Shown here piece by piece: positions 1 to 11,324 of a DNA stretch of 64,000 nucleotides. Position 1 is the first letter of the stretch. Each line of letters starts with the position of its first letter. The DNA comes from Patiria miniata (lineage: Eukaryota; Echinodermata; Asteroidea; Valvatida; Asterinidae), in NCBI RefSeq assembly GCF_015706575.1, contig NW_024037063.1:20894927-20958926 (forward strand), given 5' to 3'. Position numbers and translations under genes: made by a program. The notes beneath the pieces are model-generated. The model worked only from the letters and a program-made list of their open reading frames with translations, was not told the origin of the DNA and did no database searches.

Positions 1-159
1 CCCATGCGAGTAAAGTCTCGGAATCTTGCAACTTCACTTCGAGGGAAAATAAAATCGTGTACAGTTCTTTCCAGGACATTTTATTCTGTCAGTGGCCAAT
101 AAGAATGAAGTGTAGGAAAAGATCGGCCACGGGCCTGAGTAAATTGGTTTCCGCAGATT

Positions 160-410
160 ATCAAAAGCAATCAATTGATTAAAACATTGAAATTCATCAA
201 TCTATTGATTGAAACCAATCAATCGGATTCAATCAATGGATTGATTATTTGATTATTGATTGACTGAAACTCAGCGGAGTAGGTGCTGGACGACTAAAAT
301 CAATCAATCTATTGATAAATTGAATATTAAAATCAATCAATTAACAGATTGAAATAAATCGGGTGATTGACGATTCAAATCAATGAATTGAATAGCTATC
401 GGTTGATGTA
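160..410. repeat. ATCAAT/ATTGAT-rich degenerate repeat
   Basis: Dense runs of CAATCAATCA, TGATTGA and TCTATTGATT on both strands over about 250 bp, with no strict period. Confidence 0.8.
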
Positions 411-1494
411 ATAAATTAGTGCCGTTGTCTCTTGTAAGTTGTGGCCACTAGAGCAACATGAGGGCCACTACAATGGCCTGTGATTGTGGCCACAAACCGC
501 TTATGTACCTGTACAGTATATCTATTAAACTGGACAGTACATATACATGATGACATTGTATGCAAAAGTTCCGACTGAGAAAATTGAACTTCAATCGATT
601 GACAAGCACATTCTTTCAGTTCACATTTTGCCTCCATTTACAAAATTTTCATAAACAACTTTATGAATTGTTACAAACAATTTTTGTTAAGTATTTAATT
701 GCAAAAAAAAAATTGAAATATAAAACTTGGTAGTTAGATTTTTTGGCAAACTCAGGGGCCTCGTTTTTGAACAACTTTAATTCCCGGGACATTCAAGATG
801 CAAAATAGACGCGCATGCGCATCGATCGAACAAAGCGGGTCTTCCGAAAACTTTCGGCAAGGGTGAATTTATATGACCACGGCATGGCATTCGGTCAATT
901 TTTGGTCCAATGTTTTGGTCACTTTTTGGGGACAGACAGACCGACAGAGAGACCACCAATTGACATGTGCATGGAAGCTCCTCCAACTAAATCCATTGTG
1001 TGGGCTCTAGTACCAGACTTACCATAGGGATACTTTGTCTATAGTTTGCTTTGGCATAATGATAAAGCTTTACTCTGGCCAGGATTGGGCAAACACAACT
1101 TCCTGCTGCACTTGCCCTCGAGAGTCTCAAAAGCATTGCTTAGAGTTTCTTTTTTGGGGGTCATTTTGTGTGGTTTCGAACGCAAACTGTGAAAAATTCA
1201 TGGCCTAAATTTGGTGCGTGCCTGTCAAGAGGTGACAGTTATATAGTGTTGATTCTCGTTTGCCGTGTTAAGTGGAAACGTGTGCTTATATAAGCACTTA
1301 ACCCCACTCTTAGACAAGAACCTCGTGTTCTGAGTGCTCCATCGTTCAAGTATTTTTCTGTGCGAACGTGTGTTTCATAACGAAAGAACTTATTTAGGCT
1401 CACCTCGATGCAGATAAATTGCAACACGATCACATAATGGAATTTCCCCCATGGTCCCCCCTGGAGAGAATTTTACATGACAAATCTGTGACAA
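411..1494. other. Intergenic or intronic, no gene seen
   Basis: AT-rich with a GACAGACAGACCGACAGAGA stretch near 932-951, the reverse-strand counterpart of the TCTG runs in the 9-kb array. It probably marks a repeat fragment. Confidence 0.5.
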
Positions 1495-1870
1495 AGATAC
1501 TGGTTATGGAATAAGTTGAAGCTTTGACGACTTGACCTAAAAATGTCCTTGCTTTGTCTGGATCCCTGACGTCCATACATTGTCAATCTGCATATTGAAA
1601 ATATGCAGATTGCAATAGGCCATGTTGCGGCACTCTTGATTTTTTCCGTTCAAATCAACGTAACCAAAGCGAGGCTGGAAGGAAAAATAGTCTGGTTCCT
1701 TTTTGCCAAAAAACATTATCATTCAGTACTGTTATTGGATACAGGGAACAGGACTATATGGTTGCAGCATGATAAAGGTCTATGTATGGACGTCAGGGAT
1801 CCAGACAAGGCAAGGACATTTTTAGGTCAAGTCGTCAAACTTCCAAACCTATTCTATAACCTAGTTATGT
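1495..1870. mobile_element. Fold-back element, arms about 100 bp
   Basis: 1,495-1,590 (GACGACTTGACCTAAAAATG, CCTGACGTCCATACAT) pairs with 1,775-1,870 (ATGTATGGACGTCAGGGATC, CATTTTTAGGTCAAGTCGTC) at roughly 85-90% identity. The 94-codon ORF across it is a by-product of the palindrome. Confidence 0.75.
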
Positions 1871-2255
1871 ATCCGATTCGTTACTAAAAATGTCATACAC
1901 GCGCGCGCACCACTGATTACTAGCGCCCATTGGATAAACGCTCGAGTTGCATTAGCTTCCGGTTCCATTCGTGCTATGCTACACCGTGTGAAGTACGCAT
2001 GGTTGAAATGAGATGACGTCACACTAACGAACCTGATACTGAGGCCATCTCCGGTGACATGTCACCAGACTGATTTTTTTTCTTTCGAGATCTCGTTTAT
2101 TTTAGTCACATGTTGGTGTGTATGGTATTAGGAGTTGACCCATAATTTGTAAGAACAATCATGAGAAATTATTAATTTTTTGTTTTTGTTTTTCCCTCTC
2201 TTTCTCCTCCTTTCCCACAACCTCGCTCCCCCTCTGTTTTCAACCTCGTACACAG

Positions 2256-2405
2256 GATTTCAAGAGGCTCGCCGACATTATGGAATCGTTCCGTGAGTTG
2301 GACAAGAGGGGAGCGATCTGCAAGGACCCGTACATGGACATCATGAGCCTTAGAGAATCCAACTACTGCCGCCGTAAGAGGAGAGAGGCATTCTCCCAGG
2401 AGTAA
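2256..2405 (+). CDS. Terminal coding exon of an unidentified plus-strand gene
   Basis: A long pyrimidine tract (tttttccctctctttctcct... to cgtacacag at 2255) precedes a single open frame of 49 codons ending in TAA at 2403. The other two frames are closed. The peptide begins DFKRLADIMESFRELDKRGA and ends RRKRREAFSQE. Two cysteines 16 residues apart lie between a KR and an RRKRR site, which could suggest a processed secreted peptide, but could equally be a basic C-terminus of an intracellular protein. I do not recognise the family. Upstream exons are not evident in 1-2255 and probably lie left of the window. A possible ATTAAA poly(A) signal is near 2,775. Confidence 0.6.
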   Translation, partial: DFKRLADIMESFRELDKRGAICKDPYMDIMSLRESNYCRRKRREAFSQE

Positions 2406-5243
2406 GACAGCGAGCGACCTGGGAAGGAGGTGAACACAAGATGGCGACCATAGCAACCGGGTGTGCGCCTGCGCGGGACACATTTTTTCTACAACTACCA
2501 TAATATAGTGTTATGAGACAGTGCCACATTTGGGTTCGTCACGTTGAATGTTATGGCACGTGAGGAAGTATCGTTTTTTTCATTCTTGAGAAAAAAAAAG
2601 AAATTAGATGCAAAAAAATAAGCAAAAACGGATGCAAGTGTGGCGCTGGAACAAACGTAAAATCTTTTGGCGGAAATACAGTTATTAAATATCCTACCTG
2701 TAGAAAACAATGAAAAAGAACTTTGTTAGAAAACAAATGCTGGGATGTTATGATACTATTGTATTAACCATGGATTAAAAATAATAATACATGTAATAAT
2801 TTAAAAGCTATGTTTGGTTTTCAATTCCTGGAATCTTGCTTGCATTCGTAGCAATGTTACTCCCGAGTTTAACGGATATTCATACAACATGCTGTGCACT
2901 GATGCATTGTGGGACTGGAAATGCACAACTTCAAAAGGAAGAAGCTTAATGCATTGTGGGTAATTTAAATCACGAAACTCATGGTGACTATTGTTTCACA
3001 AAATCGCTCAAACGTCTGTCAAAAACTAAGCTCGCTTGGGAGTAACTTGCTCAATTCGATTTAGCTGTGAACGCAAGACATTACAAATCAAATAAGCGAC
3101 ATTAAAAAGGCTTGTTTCATGCAGTTACTCATACACACGGTCTGATCATACGTTTACTAAACGCCACGCTGATTACGTTAGCAAATCACTGCAATGAGAC
3201 TATAGATCAAAAAATATTTAGTTTTGCAAAATCATTATATTTCGACGTAGTTATGCCTCATGTAAGCGTGCTTCAAAATTCAAAATTGTACTATATTTAT
3301 TCTATTAAAGACGATAGTTTTAAACGATTTTGTTCTAGGTTCGAATTATTATCATTCCTGTAAAATAATATGACCAACTTCGAAGCTGTGTATAAAAGCG
3401 AAATGATGTTATTATCTAAAGCAAGTCCATTGCAACTACAGATAATCTTTGTTAGTCAGAAATGTTTTCCACTGAAAAAACCTTAACTGCTTATGATAGT
3501 TTTTAGAAACCCCCACAGTAGATAAATAACATCAGACAGCGCTGTCTTGTCTCTTGGCCAGTCTTTGTGTGATCGATAATTTTGGGTTAAATCGTTGGTT
3601 GAGAATGGACAAAGGGCGAGACCAACCATCAGCCCACGATTTCAAACTGGAAACTGTACACAGAGACAGGCTTGGCGAGGCGATGTAATTTCAACTTAGT
3701 TCCTCAGATTTTTAAAGTTCGAATCAGACCCGACGAAGAAGTCTGCGTTGATGTTCACTTACAGCCCGTAATAATGTACGAGAAATGAATAAACTATGCC
3801 CGAAGCAAAACAATAAAGATTGTATCCCGAACTGCTGTCATTTTGTCAGTCCGTGGTTACACCCTTGACCCCTGACCTATGCTGTGGAGTTTCCTGATTG
3901 GACACGCGCGCGTCTGACGTCATGGAGGCGAGATCTGATTCGATGAAATCAGTGAGCCCGACCTTTATATTGTGAGGACCTAGAAAAGAACATTTGCCTG
4001 GAGACTTTTTTTCTTCATTTTCAATCACTGCTGAATTTGCGTTATGGTTATACATTGTAATTTGGAATTTGAATAAAAAAAACAATAATTGTGGCCCTGG
4101 GCAGAGATACACTTTCGGAGGAAGTAAGCATTTTTCAAATTAAACCTGGCCTCGACGCGCAGATTCACATAATTAAGGGATCAATATTAGCTTGGCCGGT
4201 TTTAAACGAGTACGTTTAAAACCGGCTATGGGCTGGGACGCGGATAATGGCCCGAGCCGAAATTCCCATTCATAACCTTTTTGGTCAAAATGTCAAAAGA
4301 AATCAAAAATTCACAAATTTCCAACGATTTTGTTCAAAAAGTTTACTTCATGTTTTTTAAACACCCCTCTCGTAATGTTTATGGTTTGTGCCTCGCGCGC
4401 GCAGAGCTAAATATCTCCTTATAAGGAACATCGGTGCGCGGCGCCTACTGCGCGATGTGGCGTAGAACGCATCGGTGTTTTATCAGCGGTTTAAAACCAC
4501 TCACGTGACGGGCTCCCGACCAATAGGAATGGGTAAACTGTCTATCGTAAGAAAAATGCTATACGTTACACAACCTAGGCGGTGATAATGCCCAATCCCT
4601 CAAAATAACTGGTTGTAGGGATAAAGCTGTTATACTGCTTCGGCTGAACCAAGTTGGATTGCATGGAAATGCATGAACAGATTGAGGACTAGTACAGGAC
4701 GCTCTATTAGATGACCCTTTGTAAGTGGGGATATCAGGACAGCAAAGATGTAACATGTGAATGCGGTACTGAACCACAGACTATGAAACATCAAACTGGA
4801 GCAACCGTGAACAGCTGAAGACTTCGCAATATATAATAATAGTGCTAAGCAATGCGTTCAGCTTTGGCTGAACTGTGTTAAGCCTGTGAGTGGACACTAT
4901 AAAAAGAAGGCCGCCATGGCCCCAAGCGTCAAAGATTGAAAGATTAATAAGAAATGGTTCTGACGCCATGACGAATACGTCGACCTCGGAGTGTGTTTGC
5001 AATAAGGCAGTTTATTAAACCTTGGGACAGAAAAATCTTACGATGTATCCGGCTCACAAAACATCATCCCGTTCTGTCTGTGACGTCATCTGCAGAATAA
5101 CAGGAAATCTAAAGAGCAAGCTATTCGTTATTTTGTATATTGTGTCATAGACAGTGGATTTGTTTTTGTTAGCGAGTGTATAGATTGTTTTCATCCGAAG
5201 TCTCAAGAAAAAAAATGCATCAAAATCTTCCAATCTGACGTAT
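2406..5243. other. Non-coding, no gene seen
   Basis: Likely 3' UTR of the 2256-2405 exon at first, then AT-rich DNA. TGCATTGTGGG occurs twice (about 2,903 and 2,950). A hairpin is at 4195-4226. ORFs here are short and lack splice or codon support. Confidence 0.5.
4195..4226. repeat. Perfect 14-bp-arm hairpin
   Basis: GCCGGTTTTAAACG, loop AGTA, CGTTTAAAACCGGC. A related CGGTTTAAAACC occurs near 4,487. Confidence 0.8.
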
Positions 5244-5452
5244 AATTGTTTTAGAACTAAATCAAAGTAGGTTTTGCTCTTCATCGACTTATAAACACTG
5301 TATACTCAGTGGGTTACCTCCCGAGTGAAAGTTGTTAAAAAAGTTGGTAACACACTGAGTATACAGTGTTTATACGTCGGTGAAGGGCAAAACCTAATTT
5401 GATTTACATCACCCCGACGCAAAATTCCATCTTATGAATTGTTTTAGAACTA
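5244..5452. mobile_element. Fold-back element flanked by 16-bp direct repeats
   Basis: Arms of about 65 bp (ATAAACACTGTATACTCAGT at 5,292, complement at 5,355) surround a short loop. The 16-bp AATTGTTTTAGAACTA occurs directly at 5244-5259 and 5437-5452, possibly a long target duplication or a recombination scar. Confidence 0.7.
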
Positions 5453-8400
5453 GTTATAATTTTTTTTTTGTAATTTCTGTTTTGCAATCTCTATTCTGAG
5501 AGCCTTTCATTAAAAACTCCACTCCCCGATCATTATGTTGCCCGAATTCGCAGACAGAAAGTCTGTCGTATGTCTCTTTGTAGTTGTAGTTCTCCAAAGT
5601 TTGACGCATTCCCACTCAACTTAACATGGTTACATGACATAGTTAGGAAGCGGAACTTCCTTCGGAATTCTTGGAATGTCCCCAAGTAAAAGTATCTGAT
5701 TTTCAGGCCGAAAACCACTTTGTAATAGTTCTTTCCAGACCCAAATTATCCACTATACGGCCCTTGTGTATTCGTCTGTTATTTCAATCGATACAGTTTT
5801 AGACAACCCTTAAACCAAAACAGAGATAATAATTATTGAATCAAAGAACCTCTAGGCAATTTTAATTGGTTAAAATACTTAGTGTACTTTTCTCGACTAG
5901 GCATATCGTATCTACTTCCCAAAAAGTTGAAACCTAAGTAACACAGAGTTTGGCGAACAGTTCGAAATCTATTTTATCAAGTGCTTTACTTTGCGTCCGT
6001 ACCAACGTAGGCGCAAATTTAAAGCCGTTGCCTGCAGGGAGAGGGAAAGCGCCCGCTAGCGTTTATCGATCGTCGCTCGATCGAGCCTCTGTCATGCTTG
6101 TGATTGAATTGCTGCCTAAATACAGGTTGAAGTCCATGAACAAGGAGCGGTGGGCGTTTGTAGAATGCAACGTTCAAGGCATCTCGAGTTTCTAAACTTT
6201 CTGCGTTCGTCATTCACAGACGAGCGCGAGCTCAATTGAAACAAAGAAGCGCCCTCTCGCAGAGAAAATGAAGGTGACATTTTGGTAGAAAGACCCAGTC
6301 TGGTCCTCGGACCTGGTGGAGTGCACATTAGCGATTTTGTTGACACTTACGTTAACAAAATCTCAGACAATCTAGATCAGATGTGATTTAAAGTTTAGTC
6401 CGTCTAATTTTATAAGATGTTACTACAATCTTTTATCCAACAAGTGACAGTTCCTGGTACTGACAAGACTAAGTAATTTTCTTTGCCGGTTGGGAAAATA
6501 CCTCTGGTTGCATTGAGTTGTCTACTGTTCTATTGAAAGTTGTACACCCAAGAACTATAACCAACCAGAACGGACCGTGTCTATGGATATTCCAAAAGAA
6601 CGAAATGTTTACATGTAGGAAGCCTACACTTGAGACAACCTGAATGACCTTTGACCGGCAATTTTAAAACTTTCGAAAGATGAAGTGTCTCAATTTGTCC
6701 GACGTTATTGATCGATCCTACGGCTCGGTCCGTTTATAAAATGGTCGCGTGGCGCAATTTAACATCAAAAAGTGAGTGTAAAATTCACTTTCTGCCCATT
6801 TTCACCTTCTCCAAATTAGGAATGCGAGTGGTGGAATACAAAGACGTCATTTTTGGAGTGTGTGCCGGTTTAAATTGCGGCACGGCGTGACGGTTATTAG
6901 GAAGCAGAGAGTTGTGTTGCCGGCGGCAGTGACGAGAAACTAAGCAGACGATAAATTGTTGAGAAAAAAAACGCGGGAATTTGACTGGGCGGGAATTGGT
7001 CACGTAGTGAGGTCATGCCCGTTACTTTTGAGATAAAATTGAGTTTTTAAAGACAGAGAGGAAAGAGAAAACAGAAGAGATGAAAAACACGTTGTTTTCT
7101 TTGCTCTTAATGGTCCGGGAAATATCATTAATGATTTACAGGAAGATGTTGGGGAAGTTTATAGACACACAGATGCAGTGACTCCTGTGAAATTGCGATG
7201 TCGTTATTGGTACTACAGGTCGTCATGAATGTTGCGAGAATATTTTAAGAGTGATTTGAAAATAAACGCTGTACTGTTACCGTCCCTAAACTTCAAAACC
7301 TGTCTGAGCAAGGGGTCTAAGGGACAACAGCCCTTGCACATTAATGTAATGAACAATCACCTGGGTGACGAATAGCCTCCTGACCAGACCCACATTTTGT
7401 GACAGACTATTGGATGAAAAGGGAAACATGACCAAGAAAAAATGGACAACGGAGGGAGACAAGACTACACTGTGACCATACATCAATACCTTGGAACGCC
7501 TAAATATTAAACCAAGCTCCAATTTCGGGGAACAATTATTAAGCAGAACATACTGCTTAACAAATGTTAATGGGAACCAGTCACTAGTAATACACATGCT
7601 ATGCAAGTTTGGCTGGTTACCGCTTTTTTGGCTATTAAAGCAATAATTTTCTGTGCCTTGTACATTTCAGTGCGCATGTTCAAAACGACGCAAATGACAC
7701 AAGGAACGGTGCGCGTCAACCAGCTAAATGTCCCGCCCATGGGACGTCGTTGTTAGGTAAAAGGGCGCCCTCTTTGTTGGCGCACGGAGCCCATAGACGA
7801 CACTTCTAGGCCCAAAGCAGCATAGAAATGTGAAAAAATGCGTAAATAATGTAACGAAATGCACAGTTTCTGACGGAGCAGCCGCCCTAGATACACGTGC
7901 GCACCCACTCACTGCGCCATCTTAATACTCACGGATTGTAAGAGCTTTAGATTATAAAAAAACACTGAGGCCACCTTAGATTAAGTAGAGAGGTATAAGG
8001 AAGGGGGGAAGGGGAAGGAGAAATGATCCAATCAAGATGCTTATCTCGTACATGTCTAGTAATTTGACGGACAGGCTTCGTGCACACTTGATTACGCAGC
8101 ACTAATCGATAGTTCACGCAACCTGCAAACCATCAACACGACAGGCTCAAAAGTATCCGCAAAACACACTCTACGCACATCCTGCAAACATCGGGCGGGC
8201 CTGACGGATGCCCTATCGAGGGAGGCAGATCACGCGTTGCCTAGCAACGCATCCCAGTGATGGATGGATGTCTATTTCGCCTGAATGCTGGATGTGTGAA
8301 ACGGTCGTTACACGATGTAATGAGAACATGAATCAGTGTTTTTTTTCTCGCGCATAGTTTTGTTATTAAAAATAGCTTACGGGGTAATTTCCGAGTCTTT

Positions 8401-8487
8401 AATTTTGATCACAGATAGGGTGTGTTTTTTGTAGGAGAGTCAGTTTTCCTGTAATTACTCTCTTTCACTGCAATCTGAGGCTTGGGC
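5453..8487. other. Non-coding, no gene seen
   Basis: Mixed-composition DNA without convincing exons. A small inverted pair AGTGAGTGTAAAATTCACT lies near 6,770. Several GCGCCCTC segments occur but no defined element. Confidence 0.5.
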
Positions 8488-8491
8488 TTAA

Positions 8492-9004
8492 AGGTAATAA
8501 ACAACATTTGCAGACATAAAAACCTACCAATAATTATCAAATACCTTACATGAATGTAAGCGAATAATAGTCTCAAGCATCCTGTGAAATCATGGCACTT
8601 GGTATGCTGGTCATATTCAAGAAAAAAAATAACCTTTTGTATCAATTTCCAACGATGGTTGGCCAACCAGAGTTGGAAAAAACTGACTTTTTTCCAATAC
8701 CGCTCCCAATTCACCAAATTTAGTTAGTTCACATTTTGTTGGCAATAGGTTACACATCCGTGAACGGGTGCAAGCCCGCTTGTCTGGTTCCCTGACCTGA
8801 CAATTCCTTGACGTGTATAAATTTCTTCGTTTCGTCTGAAGCAATGTCAGGGAACCAGACTACAAGAATAGCATGTTTGTCTTGGTTTTTCCAGCATCCA
8901 CGAACACAAAACTTTAAAGAAAGTCAGTGTAACAATATTTGCTATAAAACACTAGTCCCAAAGTCCGTCCATTCCTGAAAATTACAGTAAAAGCAAATGT
9001 TGCA
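8492..9004. mobile_element. Decayed copy of the TTAA MITE family
   Basis: The left end (AGGTAATAAACAACATTTGC after TTAA at 8488-8491), the central near-palindrome (CCAACGATGGTTGGCCAACC) and the subterminal GAAAATTACAG...GCAAATG segment are present. The right terminus is lost where the 9-kb repeat array begins. Confidence 0.7.
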
Positions 9005-9030
9005 CATCTATACTACAATTCAAGGAATCT

Positions 9031-9071
9031 CTGTCTGTCTGTCTGTCTGTCCGTCTGTCTGTCTGTCTGTC
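9031..9071. repeat. (TCTG)n microsatellite
   Basis: TCTG tetranucleotide run with occasional TCCG. Equivalent runs open the other array units near 10,597, 11,296 and 12,394. Confidence 0.9.
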
Positions 9072-9866
9072 CGCCGATTATCTCCAGAACCGGGCACCGT
9101 ATGGAGTTGAAAATCGGCGGGTGTGTTGCTCGGGACAACCGAATGTGCAGTGCCGAGTTTGAAGTGGTTTGGACTAGGGGTTCTCGAAAAAGCTGCAAAA
9201 AAAGCAGTATTTTCTGAAGCCTAGCGTGGCAGTACAGCTTAGAACATAACACCACGCACTGTCGTTCTTTTCAATTGTTTACGTCATGTTAAGCTAAAGC
9301 GCGCGTGCTCAATATGACGCCAACAATGCAAAAAAGACTCGGGCACCGTGACGCGCCATAACTTTATTGCACACGCACGGGCATTGTAGGACGGTACTAT
9401 TGTCCAGTCTGGGTGAATGTATAGCATTGCGTACCATGTTACCGTTTGTACACCTACGTGGTAGCTGCACGGGCACATTATTTTTGCAGTCGACTGAGCG
9501 ACCTTACTGCAGGACGATCCCATTGTCCAGTAGGGGAAAGTAATATCTGCGCTATTTTTGCAGCCTTTTTTTGAGAAACACTCGCCCAAACAATTTCAAA
9601 CTTGGCACAAACTTTGACGTGTGCGTTCAACCTGTGAAAACAACACCAATGAATCGCTTGCGTTGTTTGCACGAGCAGTTCTCAAAAACTGCAAGCATGC
9701 AACCAATACCTGCGGCAGGCAATTTGCGCTTCCCAAACAAGCACATATTAGACAGCAAAAAAGCGGTATTTTCGGAGGCAAACGTGGCAGCTTAGAACAT
9801 AGCACCACGCACTGCCGTTCTTTTTAAATGTTTACGTCATGTTTAAGCTAAAGCGCGCGTGCTTAA

Positions 9867-10377
9867 AGGTAGAGTCCATCATTTGTAATTTGTGCATTTT
9901 GTTCGTTTGAAGCAACAAAAGAGTTCAAAATCTAATGAAGGATACTAAGCAACTAACCTGATGAAGTTTCAGCTAAGCTTCAGCTGTACATTCCGAGAAA
10001 AACAGCATTCTAAGATCTCAATTTCAAATCAAAAGTTGCAGAATCATGTTTTGAATTGTTTTGAATTGCAACTATACGCGACGTCGCGCACTGATCAGAC
10101 GAATTATAACAACCGCGCGCGCGTGTGCGTCGTTCGAATACTTGTGCGCGCTGCGCTGAATAACAAAACGAACTACTAATTTAAATTTTCCTACGGTGCT
10201 TCTTAAGAATCACCGTTGGAAATGCCTTCTTTCGTTGATTACTTCAAAATGACAGCTTTCCAGAAAGAGTAATTTCACAGGGAGTTTAGTCTCCTTACTA
10301 TCTTTCAACCAAGTTAGTTTTTCAACAATAATTACGCCAGTTACTTTTCGGATGGCTGCAAATGATGGACTCTACCT
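9867..10377. mobile_element. 511-bp MITE with TTAA target duplication
   Basis: Perfect 19-bp terminal inverted repeats (AGGTAGAGTCCATCATTTG) are flanked by TTAA at 9863-9866 and 10378-10381. The surrounding repeat unit exists elsewhere without the insert (for example near 10,867 and 12,668), giving an empty-site comparison. A TTAA target is characteristic of piggyBac-type transposases. There is no coding capacity beyond chance ORFs. Confidence 0.9.
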
Positions 10378-11293
10378 TTAATATGACGCAACAATGCAAA
10401 AAGGACAGGCACGCGCACGTGCATTCTAGGGCGATACCATCAACCTTAACAATCAACCTTAAGGCAATCAACCTTAACCAGTACCAGCGGTCAAGCAAGT
10501 TGCCCCTCCCGAATAGGCACATTTTCAACTTGCCCCTCCCGAACAGGCAAATTTTCAACTGGCCCTGCACTAGTCTATACTACAATTCAAGGAATCTCTG
10601 TCTGTCTGTCTGTCCGTCTGTCTGTCTGTCTGTCCGCCGATTATCTCCAGAACCGGGCAACGTATGAAGTTGAAATTCGGCGGGTGTATTGCTCGGGACA
10701 ACCGAATGTGCAGTGCCAAGTTTGAAGTGGTTTGGACGAGCGGTTATAGAAAAAGCTGCAAAAAAAGCAGTATTTTCTGAGGCCTTGCGCGCCAGAATAT
10801 AGCCTAGAACCCGGCGCGCACTGATGTTCTTTTCCATTGTTTACGTCATGTTTGAGCAAGAGCGCGCGTGCTTAATTTGACGCAACAATGAAAAAAAGGA
10901 CGGGCACATTGTAGGGCGATAGCACTGCACACCTTGTCTTCGTACGTGAGTGGCATGCACGGGCACGGGCACATGCATTTTGTAGTCAACTGAGCAACCA
11001 TCACTGCACTGTATGTAGGCGGTCGACTGAGCAACTCTAATACAATATGGTATCGCCCTACAACTACGCCAGGGCTACAGTTGTAGGACGATACTATATT
11101 GTCCAGTAGGGGAAAATATCAGTCCCGGTGGGGGGGGGGGGGTGACGACATTTTGTGCGTTTAACTTGCGAGTGTGCGTTCACACCATTGAATAATTTGC
11201 GTTATTTGCACGAGCTGCAGTTCTCAACTGCCCCTTCCGAACACGCACATTTTCGACTGGCCCTGCACTAGTCTCTACTTTAATTCCGGGAAT

Positions 11294-11324
<31 letters not shown>

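Noticed and set aside
1603..1887. 94-codon plus-strand ORF
   Set aside because: Lies across a fold-back element, with no codon or domain evidence.
2310..2400. Insulin A-chain resemblance (KR-G...SL...NYC) in the orphan exon
   Set aside because: The diagnostic CC...C pattern of insulin A chains is missing; only two cysteines are present, so the similarity is likely chance.
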